A stretch of DNA of 64,000 nucleotides from Acaricomes phytoseiuli DSM 14247. Lineage in GTDB: Bacteria > Actinomycetota > Actinomycetes > Actinomycetales > Micrococcaceae. The notes under the pieces are model-generated. The model saw only the letters and a list, made by a program, of their open reading frames with translations, was not told the DNA's origin and did not search any database. Below, one piece after another: positions 1-9,143 of this stretch; position 1 is the stretch's first letter, and the number at the start of each line of letters is the position of its first letter. The stretch covers positions 1 to 64,000 of the forward strand of contig NZ_AQXM01000056.1 in NCBI RefSeq assembly GCF_000376245.1. Reading direction: 5' to 3'. A program made the position numbers and the translations under genes.

Positions 1-137
1 TTCAGCCAGTTGAACAACGAGGCTTCGGAAATCCCGAAGTCTCTCGCAATCTGCGATAACGGGGCCCGGGCTTTACGGGCCACAGCCACGACATCGTCAC
101 GGAACTCTTTCGGATAGGGCTTGGGCAAGAGATACAT
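1..137 (-). CDS. IS3-family transposase OrfA, N-terminal part (cut by window edge)
   Basis: Forty-five residues are visible, beginning MYLLPKPYPKEF. Residues 26-45 read PLSQIARDFGISEASLFNWL, a helix-turn-helix of the type at the start of IS3-family OrfA proteins, which binds the element's inverted repeats. The ATG follows a purine-rich GGAAGG directly, and 31 bases separate it from the proposed element end, as usual for IS3. The gene continues beyond base 1, so length and the presence of OrfB cannot be judged. A related HTH_Tnp_1 family is the only realistic alternative. Confidence 0.75.
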   Translation of the reverse strand, partial: MYLLPKPYPKEFRDDVVAVARKARAPLSQIARDFGISEASLFNWL

Positions 138-168
138 CCTTCCAGCGAGGACGAATCCTCACAGATCA
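1..168 (-). mobile_element. End of an IS3-like insertion sequence (rest outside window)
   Basis: The first 168 bases are the left end of an insertion sequence whose transposase reads leftwards out of the window. The proposed outer boundary is base 168: the minus strand starts TGATCTGTGAGG there, with the 5'-TG expected for IS3-family ends. From base 171 onward the DNA reads as integrase in one frame, so the element sits inside that gene. The other end and the target duplication are outside the window, so the exact terminal repeat is inferred, not seen. Confidence 0.6.
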
Positions 169-170
169 GA

Positions 171-1178
171 TGTCAACCAAACCCGGGGCACACCCAGAAA
201 AAGCTTTCCCGTTTAAGCGCAGAGGACCTCGATTCGATCTACCGGAACCTCCGAGATGCTGGACGGTCGGAAACGACCGTTACACAACTTCACCGGATCC
301 TGTCACGTGCCCTAAAAGTCGCGCGGATGAGAGGTCTAGTCGGTGTCAATGTTGCTGAGAATGTTACTGCGCCTAGACCCTCCAATTTTTCGCCGCAACT
401 CCTTGGGATTGAAGATGCGAAGAAGCTCCTTGCATCGATTAGTGGCGACGAGGACGAGGCTCGCTGGATTGTGGCCCTGGCTCTCGGCTTAAGGCAGGGC
501 GAGGTTCTTGGTATGGGCTGGGATCAAGTAGACCTAAGAGCAGGTAACCTCCGCGTTACCCGCTCCCTATACAGGCTCCCTTGGGCGCATGGCTGCCACG
601 AAAAAAGCTGCGGGAAAGCTGCTTGGCGATGCCCCCAACGACAGGGCGGCGGTGTCTTCATCGGTGAACCGAAATCTAAGGCCGCAGTGCGAACCATCTC
701 GCTCCCAGGCCCACTCATTGAGGCACTGACAGCACTTCAGGAGACCCAAAAACGGTGGCGAATAGAAGAAGGGGAACGGTGGACAGGTTTCACCGATGAT
801 GCCGGACGCACAGTGGATCTGGTCTTCTCAACTCGCTTAGGTGCTGCCCGAAATTATCAGGATGACTGGACCGAGTGGAAAGCCTTACTCGCCAATGCAG
901 GTGTGCCATCTGTACGGCTCCATGATGCCCGACATACTGCCGCGACAGTGTTGTTGGCCCTCAATGTTCAACCCCGCGTGGTTATGAACATGATGGGTTG
1001 GACGGCAGTATCGATGACCACCCGCTATCAGCATGTGGTTGATGAGATGCTCAAAGATGCCTCCAGAAGAGTCGAGGATGCGCTGTGGTCCGCGCCCGGC
1101 AAAGGCGATCCGCCCACGGGGGCGGAAGTTATTAGCCTGGAAAATCGCCGCTCCTTGAAGCGTCGAAAACCATTATAG
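171..1178 (+). pseudogene. Tyrosine recombinase/integrase, N-terminus removed by the IS element
   Basis: The reading frame is open from the IS boundary at base 171 to TAG at 1178. It opens with about 50 codons of a SAM-like core-binding domain (LSAEDLDSIYRNLRDAG, then TQLHRILSRALKVARMRG) and continues into the catalytic domain. Catalytic residues are present: Arg in LGLRQGEVLG, HxxR in HDARH, the later Trp in MMGW and the Tyr in TRYQHV. The N-terminal arm-binding domain and any start codon are missing. The internal ATG at 327 would cut the core-binding domain, so a functional restart is unlikely. The gene points at the 3' end of the tRNA at 1271, the usual layout for an element integrated in a tRNA. 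GC looks lower than in the chromosomal genes that follow. Confidence 0.8.
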
Positions 1179-1199
1179 GCCACCAAATAGGCCACCAAA
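1176..1199 (+). repeat. 12-bp perfect tandem repeat at integrase 3' end
   Basis: TAGGCCACCAAA occurs twice back to back (1176-1187 and 1188-1199), the first copy including the integrase stop codon. Short direct repeats beside an integrase and its tRNA target are typical of arm-type integrase binding sites. That role is inferred from position only. Confidence 0.55.
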
Positions 1200-1218
1200 A
1201 GGGCTCAAAACGGTAAAG

Positions 1219-1264
1219 AAAGCCCCTGTTCAGAAACCTAAATATGCTTCTGAACAGGGGCTTT
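1219..1264. terminator. Bidirectional hairpin between integrase and tRNA
   Basis: A perfect 17-bp inverted repeat (1219-1235 and 1248-1264) with a 12-nt AT-rich loop. The arms begin AAAGCCCC and end GGGGCTTT, giving an A/T tract on both sides. It could stop transcription from the integrase on the plus strand and from the tRNA on the minus strand. Confidence 0.75.
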
Positions 1265-1270
1265 ATCCTG

Positions 1271-1344
1271 TGCCCCAGGTGGGATTCGAACCCACACTGG
1301 GCGGATTTTAAGTCCGCTGCCTCTGCCGGTTGGGCTACTGGGGC
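1271..1344 (-). tRNA. tRNA with UAA anticodon, tRNA-Leu(UAA), short variable arm
   Basis: The minus strand folds as a 74-nt cloverleaf: acceptor GCCCCAG/CTGGGGC (7 bp), a 3-bp D stem, anticodon stem GCGGA/TCCGC with loop CTTAAAA (anticodon UAA, codon UUA), a five-base variable region CCAGT, and T stem GTGGG/CCCAC with loop TTCGAAT. The discriminator base is A and a full CCA is not encoded. The identity follows from the anticodon. Leucine tRNAs normally have a long variable arm, and this one does not. Its 3' end faces the integrase, so it is the probable integration target. Confidence 0.85.
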
Positions 1345-1440
1345 GCGATGAATCGCTCTGCCCAGCTTAGCCGACCTTCGGCTGCGCAACGGACATTACG
1401 ACCCTCCTCTGGTGCGCTAGCGCACCATCACGGTTTCTCC

Positions 1441-2916
1441 TCAGACACTGGGAGCCGCTGCTTTTTTTCCTGGCTTCTGCTCCTGCCTCTCAGCCGCATT
1501 CGCAGCGGACTGGGCACTGGGCTGCGCATCAGGGGCTGGTTTCTCAGCGGCCTTGGCCGGCGGTGTGGCCGCCTCCACAAAAGCCACCCGAGGCTGGTCG
1601 AAGTTCAGTAGCGGGGCGATATCCCGGCCCAGGAAGAAGCTCAGGATCCAGTTCCAGATCACCCGAACCTTGCGCTCGAAGGTCGGCATCGCCAGGCCGT
1701 GGTAGCCACGGTGCATGAGCCAGGCGAGCGGGCCGCGGGCGCTGACGCTGCCGACCCTGGCCACACCCTTCCACAAACCCAAGCCGGCTACCGCGCCGAT
1801 GGTGTTGTGCTTGTAATCTTTCAGGGGCTTATCCCACCGCGAAGCCCAGAGGTTCTTCGCCAGCAATTTGGCCTGGCGCACCGCGTGCTGGGCGTTCGGC
1901 ACGCAGAATCCGCCGACTCCGCCACCACTGAGGTCCGGTACCGCGGCCACGTCACCGGCGGTCCAGGCGTTCTCCAAGGGACCGAATTCACCAGTGATGC
2001 GCAGATCCGCGCCGGCTTTAATCCGGCCGCGATCATCGATCGGGAAATCAGTGTTCCGCACCGAAGGGCTCGCCTGAACGCCTGCGGTCCACACCAGAGT
2101 GTCGGTCTCAAATTCATCCGCGGGGCTCTTATCCGGCATGTTGATGAGCTTGAGCTTGCCGTCCGTCGCGTCCGCGAGCGAGGTATTCAGAAGAACCTCT
2201 ACCCCGCGGGAGCGCAGGTGCTCGACTACCCACTCAGCAGAGGCCTCGGTCACCTCGGGCATGATCCGGCCCATCGCCTCGACCAGCACGAAGCGAATTT
2301 CCTCCGGCTTCAGCCTGGGATTCTTCTCCGCGATCGACTTCGCGAGATCCTGCATCTCGCCCATGGCCTCGACCCCGGCGAAGCCTCCGCCGACGACGAC
2401 GAAGGTCAGCATCCGGCGGCGCTTGACCGGATCGGTCTCGATCGACCCCAGCTCAAGCTTGTCGATGATCTGGTTGCGCAGGGCCGTGGCCTCTTCGATG
2501 GTCTTCAAGCCGATGCCCTGCTCGGCCAGGCCGGGAATCGGGAAAGTGCGGGTGATCGCTCCGGCGCCCATGACGATATCGAAATACGGGATGTCGAAGG
2601 GCTCCCCCCCGCTGCTCGGCTCCACGACCGCGACTCGATGAGCATGATCGACTTTGACGACTTTGCCCTGGATGACCTCGGTCTGCGGTAGATGCTCACG
2701 GAAGGAGACCACGGCGTGCCTCGGCTCGATGTTGCCGCCGGTGACTTCTGGTAAGAAAGGCTGATAAGTCATGTACGGCATGGGGTCAACCAGAGTCACC
2801 ACCCCGCCCGCCTTGGCGATCTTCTTTTGCAGCCCAAAGGCTACATAAAGGCCGACGTAGCCGCCGCCAACGATGAGTACTCGCGGGCGGTCCTGGAGTT
2901 CTAGTGGGCTTGCCAT
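1441..2916 (-). CDS. ndh: Type II NADH dehydrogenase (NDH-2)
   Basis: A 491-residue single-subunit NADH:quinone oxidoreductase that oxidises NADH at the inner face of the membrane without pumping protons. Two dinucleotide-binding motifs are visible: GGGYVG at residues 17-22 for FAD and GGGFAG at about 176-181 for NADH. An ATG..D-type FAD motif (AWTAGDVAAV) lies near residue 310. An amphipathic/hydrophobic segment near residues 410-430 (VIWNWILSFFLG) fits membrane anchoring. The last 60 residues are Ala/Pro/Lys-rich and probably disordered, a common extension in actinobacteria. It lies downstream of the S8 protease gene, 31 bp away, so read-through is possible. Confidence 0.92.
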   Translation of the reverse strand: MASPLELQDRPRVLIVGGGYVGLYVAFGLQKKIAKAGGVVTLVDPMPYMTYQPFLPEVTGGNIEPRHAVVSFREHLPQTEVIQGKVVKVDHAHRVAVVEPSSGGEPFDIPYFDIVMGAGAITRTFPIPGLAEQGIGLKTIEEATALRNQIIDKLELGSIETDPVKRRRMLTFVVVGGGFAGVEAMGEMQDLAKSIAEKNPRLKPEEIRFVLVEAMGRIMPEVTEASAEWVVEHLRSRGVEVLLNTSLADATDGKLKLINMPDKSPADEFETDTLVWTAGVQASPSVRNTDFPIDDRGRIKAGADLRITGEFGPLENAWTAGDVAAVPDLSGGGVGGFCVPNAQHAVRQAKLLAKNLWASRWDKPLKDYKHNTIGAVAGLGLWKGVARVGSVSARGPLAWLMHRGYHGLAMPTFERKVRVIWNWILSFFLGRDIAPLLNFDQPRVAFVEAATPPAKAAEKPAPDAQPSAQSAANAAERQEQKPGKKAAAPSV

Positions 2917-2947
2917 GACTCTAGTCTAACGCAGTTTGTGAAAAGAT

Positions 2948-4363
2948 TCACGAAGTGCGCGGAGGGTCCTCCCTGGGGCGCCCCAGGTCTGCTGCCGCGG
3001 TCTCCGCAGAGCCCGAACCGTCGGTACCTGCGGGCTGTCTCGACCGTTCAAGGCGCTTCCTGAGCCAGCGCAGATGCACGGTTCCGGCGACGAGGACGAG
3101 TAGCAGGAGCACCCCGAACCCGATGATCAAGATCCCCGGCAGAGGAGAACTCAGCTGCGTCGGCTGGATGGCAACAGGAGCGGTAGCCGGCGGTACGGAT
3201 TCCCCACCGGAACCAGCGGAGGCAGTGGCCGTGCTCGTAGGAGTCGGCTGCGTACCCCGACGGTGGATCGTGATCCACTCCTGGAGGCTCGGCAGCGGAC
3301 TCACCGTCACCGGAGCGACATCGGCATTGAGCGTAGCATCCGCATCGAGGATGCCCCAGCCGTAAACATTATTAGGCGTCTCATCGCCGGCGGGTTTCGC
3401 GGTGCGGATGATCCGGTTAATGACCTGGGCAGCAGGCATGCCCGGATACTTGGAGCGGATGAGCGCAGCCACCCCGGAGACGATCGGGGCAGCACCACTG
3501 CTGCCGCCCCAGTCCGCATAATTATTGCCCGGCAGGGCTCCCACCAGGTTCTCCGCCGGGGCGGATACCGCGATCGTGATGCCCTGCGCGGAGGATCCCT
3601 GGCTCGCAGTGCCATCCCGCTTCAGGCCCGCTACCGCCACGACGCCGGGAATGGTCGCCGGCGCGCCCACCTGGGTGATCCCGGCATCGGTATTCCCCAC
3701 CGCAGCTACGATTACCACATCGCGTTCCTCGGCGTAGAGGAACGCCTCGTCCCAGCTCTGCGGCCAGGAAGGCGAACTGGATGTGAGCGACATATTGATC
3801 ACCCGGGCGCCATTATCCACTGCCCAACGCACGGCTTCAGGAATCTGCTCATCGACGCTCTTACCAGACGGATTCGGGCTGCCGAGCCAGGTGGAGACGG
3901 CGAGCAGCTCTGCCTCCGGAGCAACGCCGACAACCCCGTTGGGTCTAGGGCTATCGCCGTCTTCGCCGCCGGTGCCGCGCCCGGCGAGCACCGAGGCGAC
4001 CAATGTGCCGTGTTCCGGCCGTGCACCGAGACCCTGCTGCCCATTAGAGCTGCCGGAGCCGGAAACATCGGTGCCGCCAACTACGGCTCCTTTGAGGTCC
4101 TTATGGCTGCCATCGACTCCGCTATCGATCACCGCGACTTTGACGCCAGCACCTTTACTGCTCTCCCAAGCCTTCTGGATGCCGTAGTCGTTGAGCCAGT
4201 ACTGCCGGTTTCGAGTCTCATCGGCAGACGCGGAAGGCGCGGCCCATAGAGAGGCGAGCAGGAAAGCGGGAACCAGAAAGAGCGTGAAAGCAGCCAGAAT
4301 TCGACGGAAACCAGCAGGTCGGTTCACCTGCCTGATCGACTCCGCCCTAGAGCTTCTCTCCAC
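2948..4363 (-). CDS. Mycosin-like S8 (subtilisin) serine protease, membrane anchored
   Basis: A secreted subtilisin-family protease. From the GTG at 4363 (471 aa) it has a basic N-terminus, a hydrophobic signal segment ending WAAPSASA, and the catalytic triad Asp (VIDSGVD, about residue 80), His (EHGTLVAS, about 118) and Ser (GSSGAAP, about 289). A Pro/Thr/Ser-rich linker and a C-terminal membrane helix (about 400-420) with a basic tail follow. This layout matches MycP-type mycosins, which mature substrates near type VII secretion systems, but no ESX genes are in the window. The 4363 start is preferred because AAGGGGG lies 4 nt upstream. A GTG at 4411 would add 16 residues. Substrate unknown. 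Confidence 0.82.
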   Translation of the reverse strand: MERSSRAESIRQVNRPAGFRRILAAFTLFLVPAFLLASLWAAPSASADETRNRQYWLNDYGIQKAWESSKGAGVKVAVIDSGVDGSHKDLKGAVVGGTDVSGSGSSNGQQGLGARPEHGTLVASVLAGRGTGGEDGDSPRPNGVVGVAPEAELLAVSTWLGSPNPSGKSVDEQIPEAVRWAVDNGARVINMSLTSSSPSWPQSWDEAFLYAEERDVVIVAAVGNTDAGITQVGAPATIPGVVAVAGLKRDGTASQGSSAQGITIAVSAPAENLVGALPGNNYADWGGSSGAAPIVSGVAALIRSKYPGMPAAQVINRIIRTAKPAGDETPNNVYGWGILDADATLNADVAPVTVSPLPSLQEWITIHRRGTQPTPTSTATASAGSGGESVPPATAPVAIQPTQLSSPLPGILIIGFGVLLLLVLVAGTVHLRWLRKRLERSRQPAGTDGSGSAETAAADLGRPREDPPRTS

Positions 4364-4524
4364 TGGACCCCCTTGGTACTTACCCTTGGTCCCGGCCTCC
4401 ACCACTGGCACAGCTCTCCACCGCGGATGAAGGATCGCGATCTAGACGCTGCACCGGAAGCATTACTCCGAAACTCAGTCCCGTCCAGAATACCCTGCGC
4501 GCCGCTGAGACGCTCTGATGAGAC

Positions 4525-5508
4525 TCAGGCCAGGCTGAGAGCCAGGCCGTCGAGAATGTCGTGCTCGCTCGTCACCGCCGCCTGGATCCGGCCACCACTC
4601 AGTTCTGACAGCTCCGCCAGGATAGTCCGCCAAATCAGCGCGCCCGCACCGATCACATCGACTCGCCCCGGGTGCATGAAGCCCAGCGACGACCTTTCCG
4701 CACGGCTCATCACCGTCAACTCATCACTGGCTCGGATGAGCTCCGGGATCGCCACCTCGGCTCCGTGCAGTCTTTCCGGCAGATACGACGTCAGGCCCAG
4801 GGCGTGCGCGGTCACCGTGGTCACGGTACCTGCCACTCCAATCACCTGCTGCGCCCGAGCCAGCGGAATCTGCGCGGCCACCTCGGCCATAACGGCTCTG
4901 ATATCGGCTACAGCAGCCAGCAGTTCGGGTTCAGTCGGCGGATCCGAAGTCAGATACCGCTCCGTGAACCGTACGCAGCCGAGGTTCACGCTGCGGGAGG
5001 CGATCAGCCGGGGAGCGACGGACTGCGACTGAATCTGGGCTCCGCTCCGGATCTCGCCGAGCACGAATTCCGTGCTGCCTCCGCCCAAATCGACCACCAG
5101 AGCAGTGCCCGGTTCCACCTGCGGCAAGCCGCTGGCAGCCCCGGTAAAGGATAGCTCCGCCTCCTCGGTTCCGCTGATGACTTCCGGCTCAACTCCCAGC
5201 CGGTCCCGGATTCCAGTGATGAACTGGTCCCGGTTGCGCGCATCGCGACTGGCCGAGGTGGCGGCGAAACGAATTCGTTCCGCGCCTTCCCGCTGAATCA
5301 GCTCGGCGTACTCATCCACAGCCGCGAAGGTTCGTTCTAGGGCCTCCGAGGAGAATTCACCGGTCGCATCCACGCCTTGGCCCAGCCGCACCACCCGCAT
5401 CTCGCGCTGCACATCATGGACAGTCATGGGGCCACTGATATCGGCTATGAGCAGCCGGATTGAGTTCGTCCCGCAGTCTATCGCCGCTACTCTAGTCATC
5501 CGCGCCAT
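4525..5508 (-). CDS. ppx: Ppx/GppA family exopolyphosphatase
   Basis: A 327-residue protein of the actin-like ATPase fold that hydrolyses polyphosphate and/or pppGpp. The N-terminal phosphate loop is DCGTNSIRLLIAD and the second nucleotide motif is LVVDLGGGSTEFVLG. The length is that of the short, two-domain actinobacterial Ppx; it lacks the C-terminal HD-like domain of E. coli GppA/Ppx. GAGGAA sits 4 nt before the ATG. It starts 9 bp after the DUF501 gene and belongs to the same operon as eno and the FtsB-like gene. Whether polyphosphate or pppGpp is the main substrate cannot be read from the sequence. Confidence 0.88.
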   Translation of the reverse strand: MARMTRVAAIDCGTNSIRLLIADISGPMTVHDVQREMRVVRLGQGVDATGEFSSEALERTFAAVDEYAELIQREGAERIRFAATSASRDARNRDQFITGIRDRLGVEPEVISGTEEAELSFTGAASGLPQVEPGTALVVDLGGGSTEFVLGEIRSGAQIQSQSVAPRLIASRSVNLGCVRFTERYLTSDPPTEPELLAAVADIRAVMAEVAAQIPLARAQQVIGVAGTVTTVTAHALGLTSYLPERLHGAEVAIPELIRASDELTVMSRAERSSLGFMHPGRVDVIGAGALIWRTILAELSELSGGRIQAAVTSEHDILDGLALSLA

Positions 5509-5517
5509 CCGGTTCCT

Positions 5518-6159
5518 CTACTGGTCCTCTGTTGGGCCGGTCAGCCGCGCGTAGCCCTGGTTGGCCCGCCGGACGTGCCTGCTCAGATCCCGGTCAGGAA
5601 CCGGCCCGGCAGCGTCCCAGGCCCCCGCGCAAGAGCAGCGATCCGGAATCCACCAAGGTTTGATCAACCGGAGCGTTTCATCACCCAGAACGTTCACCCC
5701 GGGCCCGGCGGCGAGCGCATGACCGACCAGCACGTGCAGGCATTTCACCCGGTCCGGCATTCCGCCGGCGGAGATGCCCGAAATCTCCGGGACCTCGCCG
5801 CTGCCGGCCAGCTCGCCGATCCGGGCTCGCGCAGCCAGATACATCTCATGCGCGTTTCGGTGGACTTCGGCCAGTTCCGGATCCGCTGAAAGCCGTTCGT
5901 TCATCCGAGCCATCTCTCCCCCAGCTTCGATCCGGGAGACCGCAGCAGCGAGTACCGGATGGGTCAGATAGAACGTGGTGGGGAAAGGGATGCCATTGCT
6001 CAGCCGCGGGGCAGTGGCCGCGACCAGGGGGTTCCCGCAGACGCAGCGCGCCGAGATCTCGACGACATCGCGCACTGGGCGGCCCAACTGCCGGCTCAAG
6101 GTCTCCAGATCAGTGGTGGTGGGCAGGCTACCTTCGGCAGAGGAAGCGGTTTCAGCCAC
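5518..6159 (-). CDS. DUF501 domain protein
   Basis: A 213-residue member of the DUF501 family, whose biochemical role is unknown. The family signature is clear: the Cys-containing CVCGNPLV near residue 40, the FPTTFYLTHP segment near 60, and the conserved GMPDRVKCLHVLVGHALA block near 132-149. Two further cysteines lie in PDRCSCAGAW, giving a possible metal-binding set (CVC, C, CSC). It lies between the FtsB-like gene (29 bp upstream) and ppx (9 bp downstream). This order is conserved in actinobacteria and suggests a link to the division/polyphosphate neighbourhood. No signal peptide or membrane segment is seen. Confidence 0.88.
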   Translation of the reverse strand: MAETASSAEGSLPTTTDLETLSRQLGRPVRDVVEISARCVCGNPLVAATAPRLSNGIPFPTTFYLTHPVLAAAVSRIEAGGEMARMNERLSADPELAEVHRNAHEMYLAARARIGELAGSGEVPEISGISAGGMPDRVKCLHVLVGHALAAGPGVNVLGDETLRLIKPWWIPDRCSCAGAWDAAGPVPDRDLSRHVRRANQGYARLTGPTEDQ

Positions 6160-6188
6160 GTACTCAACTCCTGTGCAGATCAGCGGGC

Positions 6189-6875
6189 TTATTCAGTGGC
6201 GGAGCAGACGATGGATTGCCATAGCCCGTCTGCCCACGGCCGCCCTTCGGGGTTAGCCGTGGACGGCGCCTGCTCGGGGGCAGCCGGAACCTCGGCATTG
6301 CCGTAGACCCAGTACCCGGTTTCTCCCGGCATCACCATATTAACCCTGTCCCGCGCCTGCATTCTGATATAGGCCGGATCGTCCCAGCGGGAGAGCTCTC
6401 TGCGCAGATCCGTTTCGCGCTGCTGCTGATAGGCGATATCCGCTTTGATCGCAGAGATCTCAGCGCGTTGCTGAAGGAAGTTGTTGACTGATGGAGCCAC
6501 GATGATCCCCACAAGCACCAGCACGGCTACCAGGAGAACCGCGCGCCCGGAAAAAGACCGAGCCGCTACCGGTTCGGCGCCCTGGACGGTACCGCGGCGC
6601 TTGCCGTCCGAGCCTTTCGAGCCGCTCTGCTCCTTCTGATTCTTCTGGCTCTTCTGATTGCTGGAGCCTTTCTGCGTCTCGGCGGGGCGGGCTCCTAAAG
6701 CGGCTTTCTTCGCACCGCTCTGAGCTGTCGATTCCGGAGTCGAGCCGGGCACGGCAGAGCGCCCTACTTGACTCGACGCAGCGTGGCTCTGCACAGGTTG
6801 ATTCTGTTCCGGTTGTCTCTGCGCCGGCGCACCCTGTTTGGTGCCCCGCGGGACACTGGGTTTGCGTGGTGGCAT
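6189..6875 (-). CDS. FtsB/DivIC-like septum formation initiator
   Basis: A 228-residue bitopic membrane protein. The first 105 residues are a low-complexity cytoplasmic region rich in Gln, Ser, Lys and Ala with a basic patch (GSDGKRRG). One membrane helix (about 112-133, VLLVAVLVLVGIIVAP) is followed by a coiled coil (about 138-175) ending in WDDPAYIRMQARDRVNMVMPGE, the DivIC/FtsB hallmark. Such proteins bridge FtsL and FtsQ at the division site. The C-terminal tail from about 185 is Pro/Ala-rich. Downstream of eno and separated from it by a strong terminator, so it probably has its own promoter or depends on read-through. Confidence 0.85.
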   Translation of the reverse strand: MPPRKPSVPRGTKQGAPAQRQPEQNQPVQSHAASSQVGRSAVPGSTPESTAQSGAKKAALGARPAETQKGSSNQKSQKNQKEQSGSKGSDGKRRGTVQGAEPVAARSFSGRAVLLVAVLVLVGIIVAPSVNNFLQQRAEISAIKADIAYQQQRETDLRRELSRWDDPAYIRMQARDRVNMVMPGETGYWVYGNAEVPAAPEQAPSTANPEGRPWADGLWQSIVCSATE

Positions 6876-6899
6876 AAGAGGAACTTTCCGGCAGATAGC

Positions 6900-6934
6900 A
6901 GTCTGGGCTCACCGCATGGCGGTGAGCCCAGACT
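6900..6934 (-). terminator. Terminator after eno
   Basis: A perfect 16-bp inverted repeat (6900-6915 and 6919-6934) with a 3-nt loop, 45 bp beyond the eno stop codon and just upstream of the FtsB-like gene. There is no long U tract, so partial termination is likely. Confidence 0.7.
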
Positions 6935-6978
6935 ATCGTGAGATCAGGCTGATCTCCGGGAGGAACCCGGGGTGATCC

Positions 6979-8322
<1,344 letters not shown>

Positions 8323-8429
8323 TCAGCCTATCGCCTTCGAGGTGCCGACATCGAGCTGCGCTGCTCGCGGCTGCACGGCCAGCAAAAAGCCCAGCAAGAA
8401 GCACAGCGGATTCCAAGAGACAAGAAAGA

Positions 8430-8482
8430 TTGACAAGCGATATTTAACGATATATCTTTAATCTATCGCGACATACCGCGAT
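8430..8482 (+). promoter_or_regulatory. padR promoter with dyad operator
   Basis: A good sigma-70-type promoter: TTGACA at 8430-8435, a 17-bp spacer, TATCTT at 8453-8458. Just downstream, at the expected transcription start, lies a perfect 6-6-6 dyad ATCGCG-acatac-CGCGAT (8465-8482). The stretch is AT-rich compared with its surroundings. A dyad over +1 before a PadR gene suggests autorepression, which is an inference from position. Confidence 0.65.
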
Positions 8483-8516
8483 GCATTAATACCCTTCCTG
8501 AAAGGAACTTTCCATC

Positions 8517-9143
8517 ATGAGAACTCGACACCATCTCCCCCAAGGATTCTCCGCCGACTCTTTTGACTCGCTGCGCGGCGAGAAGCGTCGTGGCCGAGGC
8601 GGCCGCGGTCACGGATTCGGGCCGGGCTTCGGCCCCGGATTCGATGCCGGTTTCGGGCCAGGCTTCGGACCGGGTAGGCGAGGCGGCCCCGGGCGGGCCC
8701 GCCGAGGCGATGTGCGCACCGCCATCCTCTCCCAGCTCCGCGAGTCCGAGTACAACGGCTACGGCCTCATGAAGACCATCGCCGAGCGCACCAACGGACT
8801 GTGGCGCCCTAGCCCCGGTTCGGTCTACCCGGCCCTGGCAGCACTTGAAGACGAAGGCCTCATCGAAGCCACCGGCGAAGGCCGCCGAAGCGACTACCGC
8901 CTCACCGACGCCGGGCGCTCCTATACCGCAGAACGCGAAGCAGAACTCGAAGCAGTCTGGGAAGAGCTCGATGCTGAATCAGGCGGTCACCACGATGCCG
9001 TCCGCGATCTGCGCGAAAGCATCGCGAAACTCATGGGAGCCGTTCAGCAGATCGCCATGGATGGCACCGAGGAGCAACTGGCCAAAGTCCAGGAGGACCT
9101 CGACGCCACCCGGCGCAAGATCTACCAGCTGCTAGCCGAGTGA
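8517..9143 (+). CDS. PadR-family transcriptional regulator with Gly/Phe-rich N-terminus
   Basis: A 208-residue repressor. Residues 60-130 form the winged helix (AILSQLRESEYNGYGLMKTI, then PSPGSVYPALAALEDEGLI), and the C-terminal part is a long dimerisation helix pair. Before the DNA-binding domain is a 45-residue Gly/Phe/Pro/Arg-rich region with repeated FGPG units, probably disordered. This type of N-terminus occurs in many actinobacterial PadR proteins, often near efflux genes, but no obvious target adjoins it here. AAAGGA lies 10 nt before the ATG. Its 3' end overlaps the convergent mazG gene by 12 bp. The ligand is unknown. Confidence 0.88.
   Translation: MRTRHHLPQGFSADSFDSLRGEKRRGRGGRGHGFGPGFGPGFDAGFGPGFGPGRRGGPGRARRGDVRTAILSQLRESEYNGYGLMKTIAERTNGLWRPSPGSVYPALAALEDEGLIEATGEGRRSDYRLTDAGRSYTAEREAELEAVWEELDAESGGHHDAVRDLRESIAKLMGAVQQIAMDGTEEQLAKVQEDLDATRRKIYQLLAE

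Noticed and set aside
170-358. 62-codon plus-strand frame at the IS boundary
   Set aside because: It is in a different frame from the integrase, whose own frame is open across the same bases with clear family residues.
8600-8700. Repeats in the PadR 5' region as a possible CRISPR or satellite
   Set aside because: They encode FGPG units in frame within one protein and have no spacer pattern.
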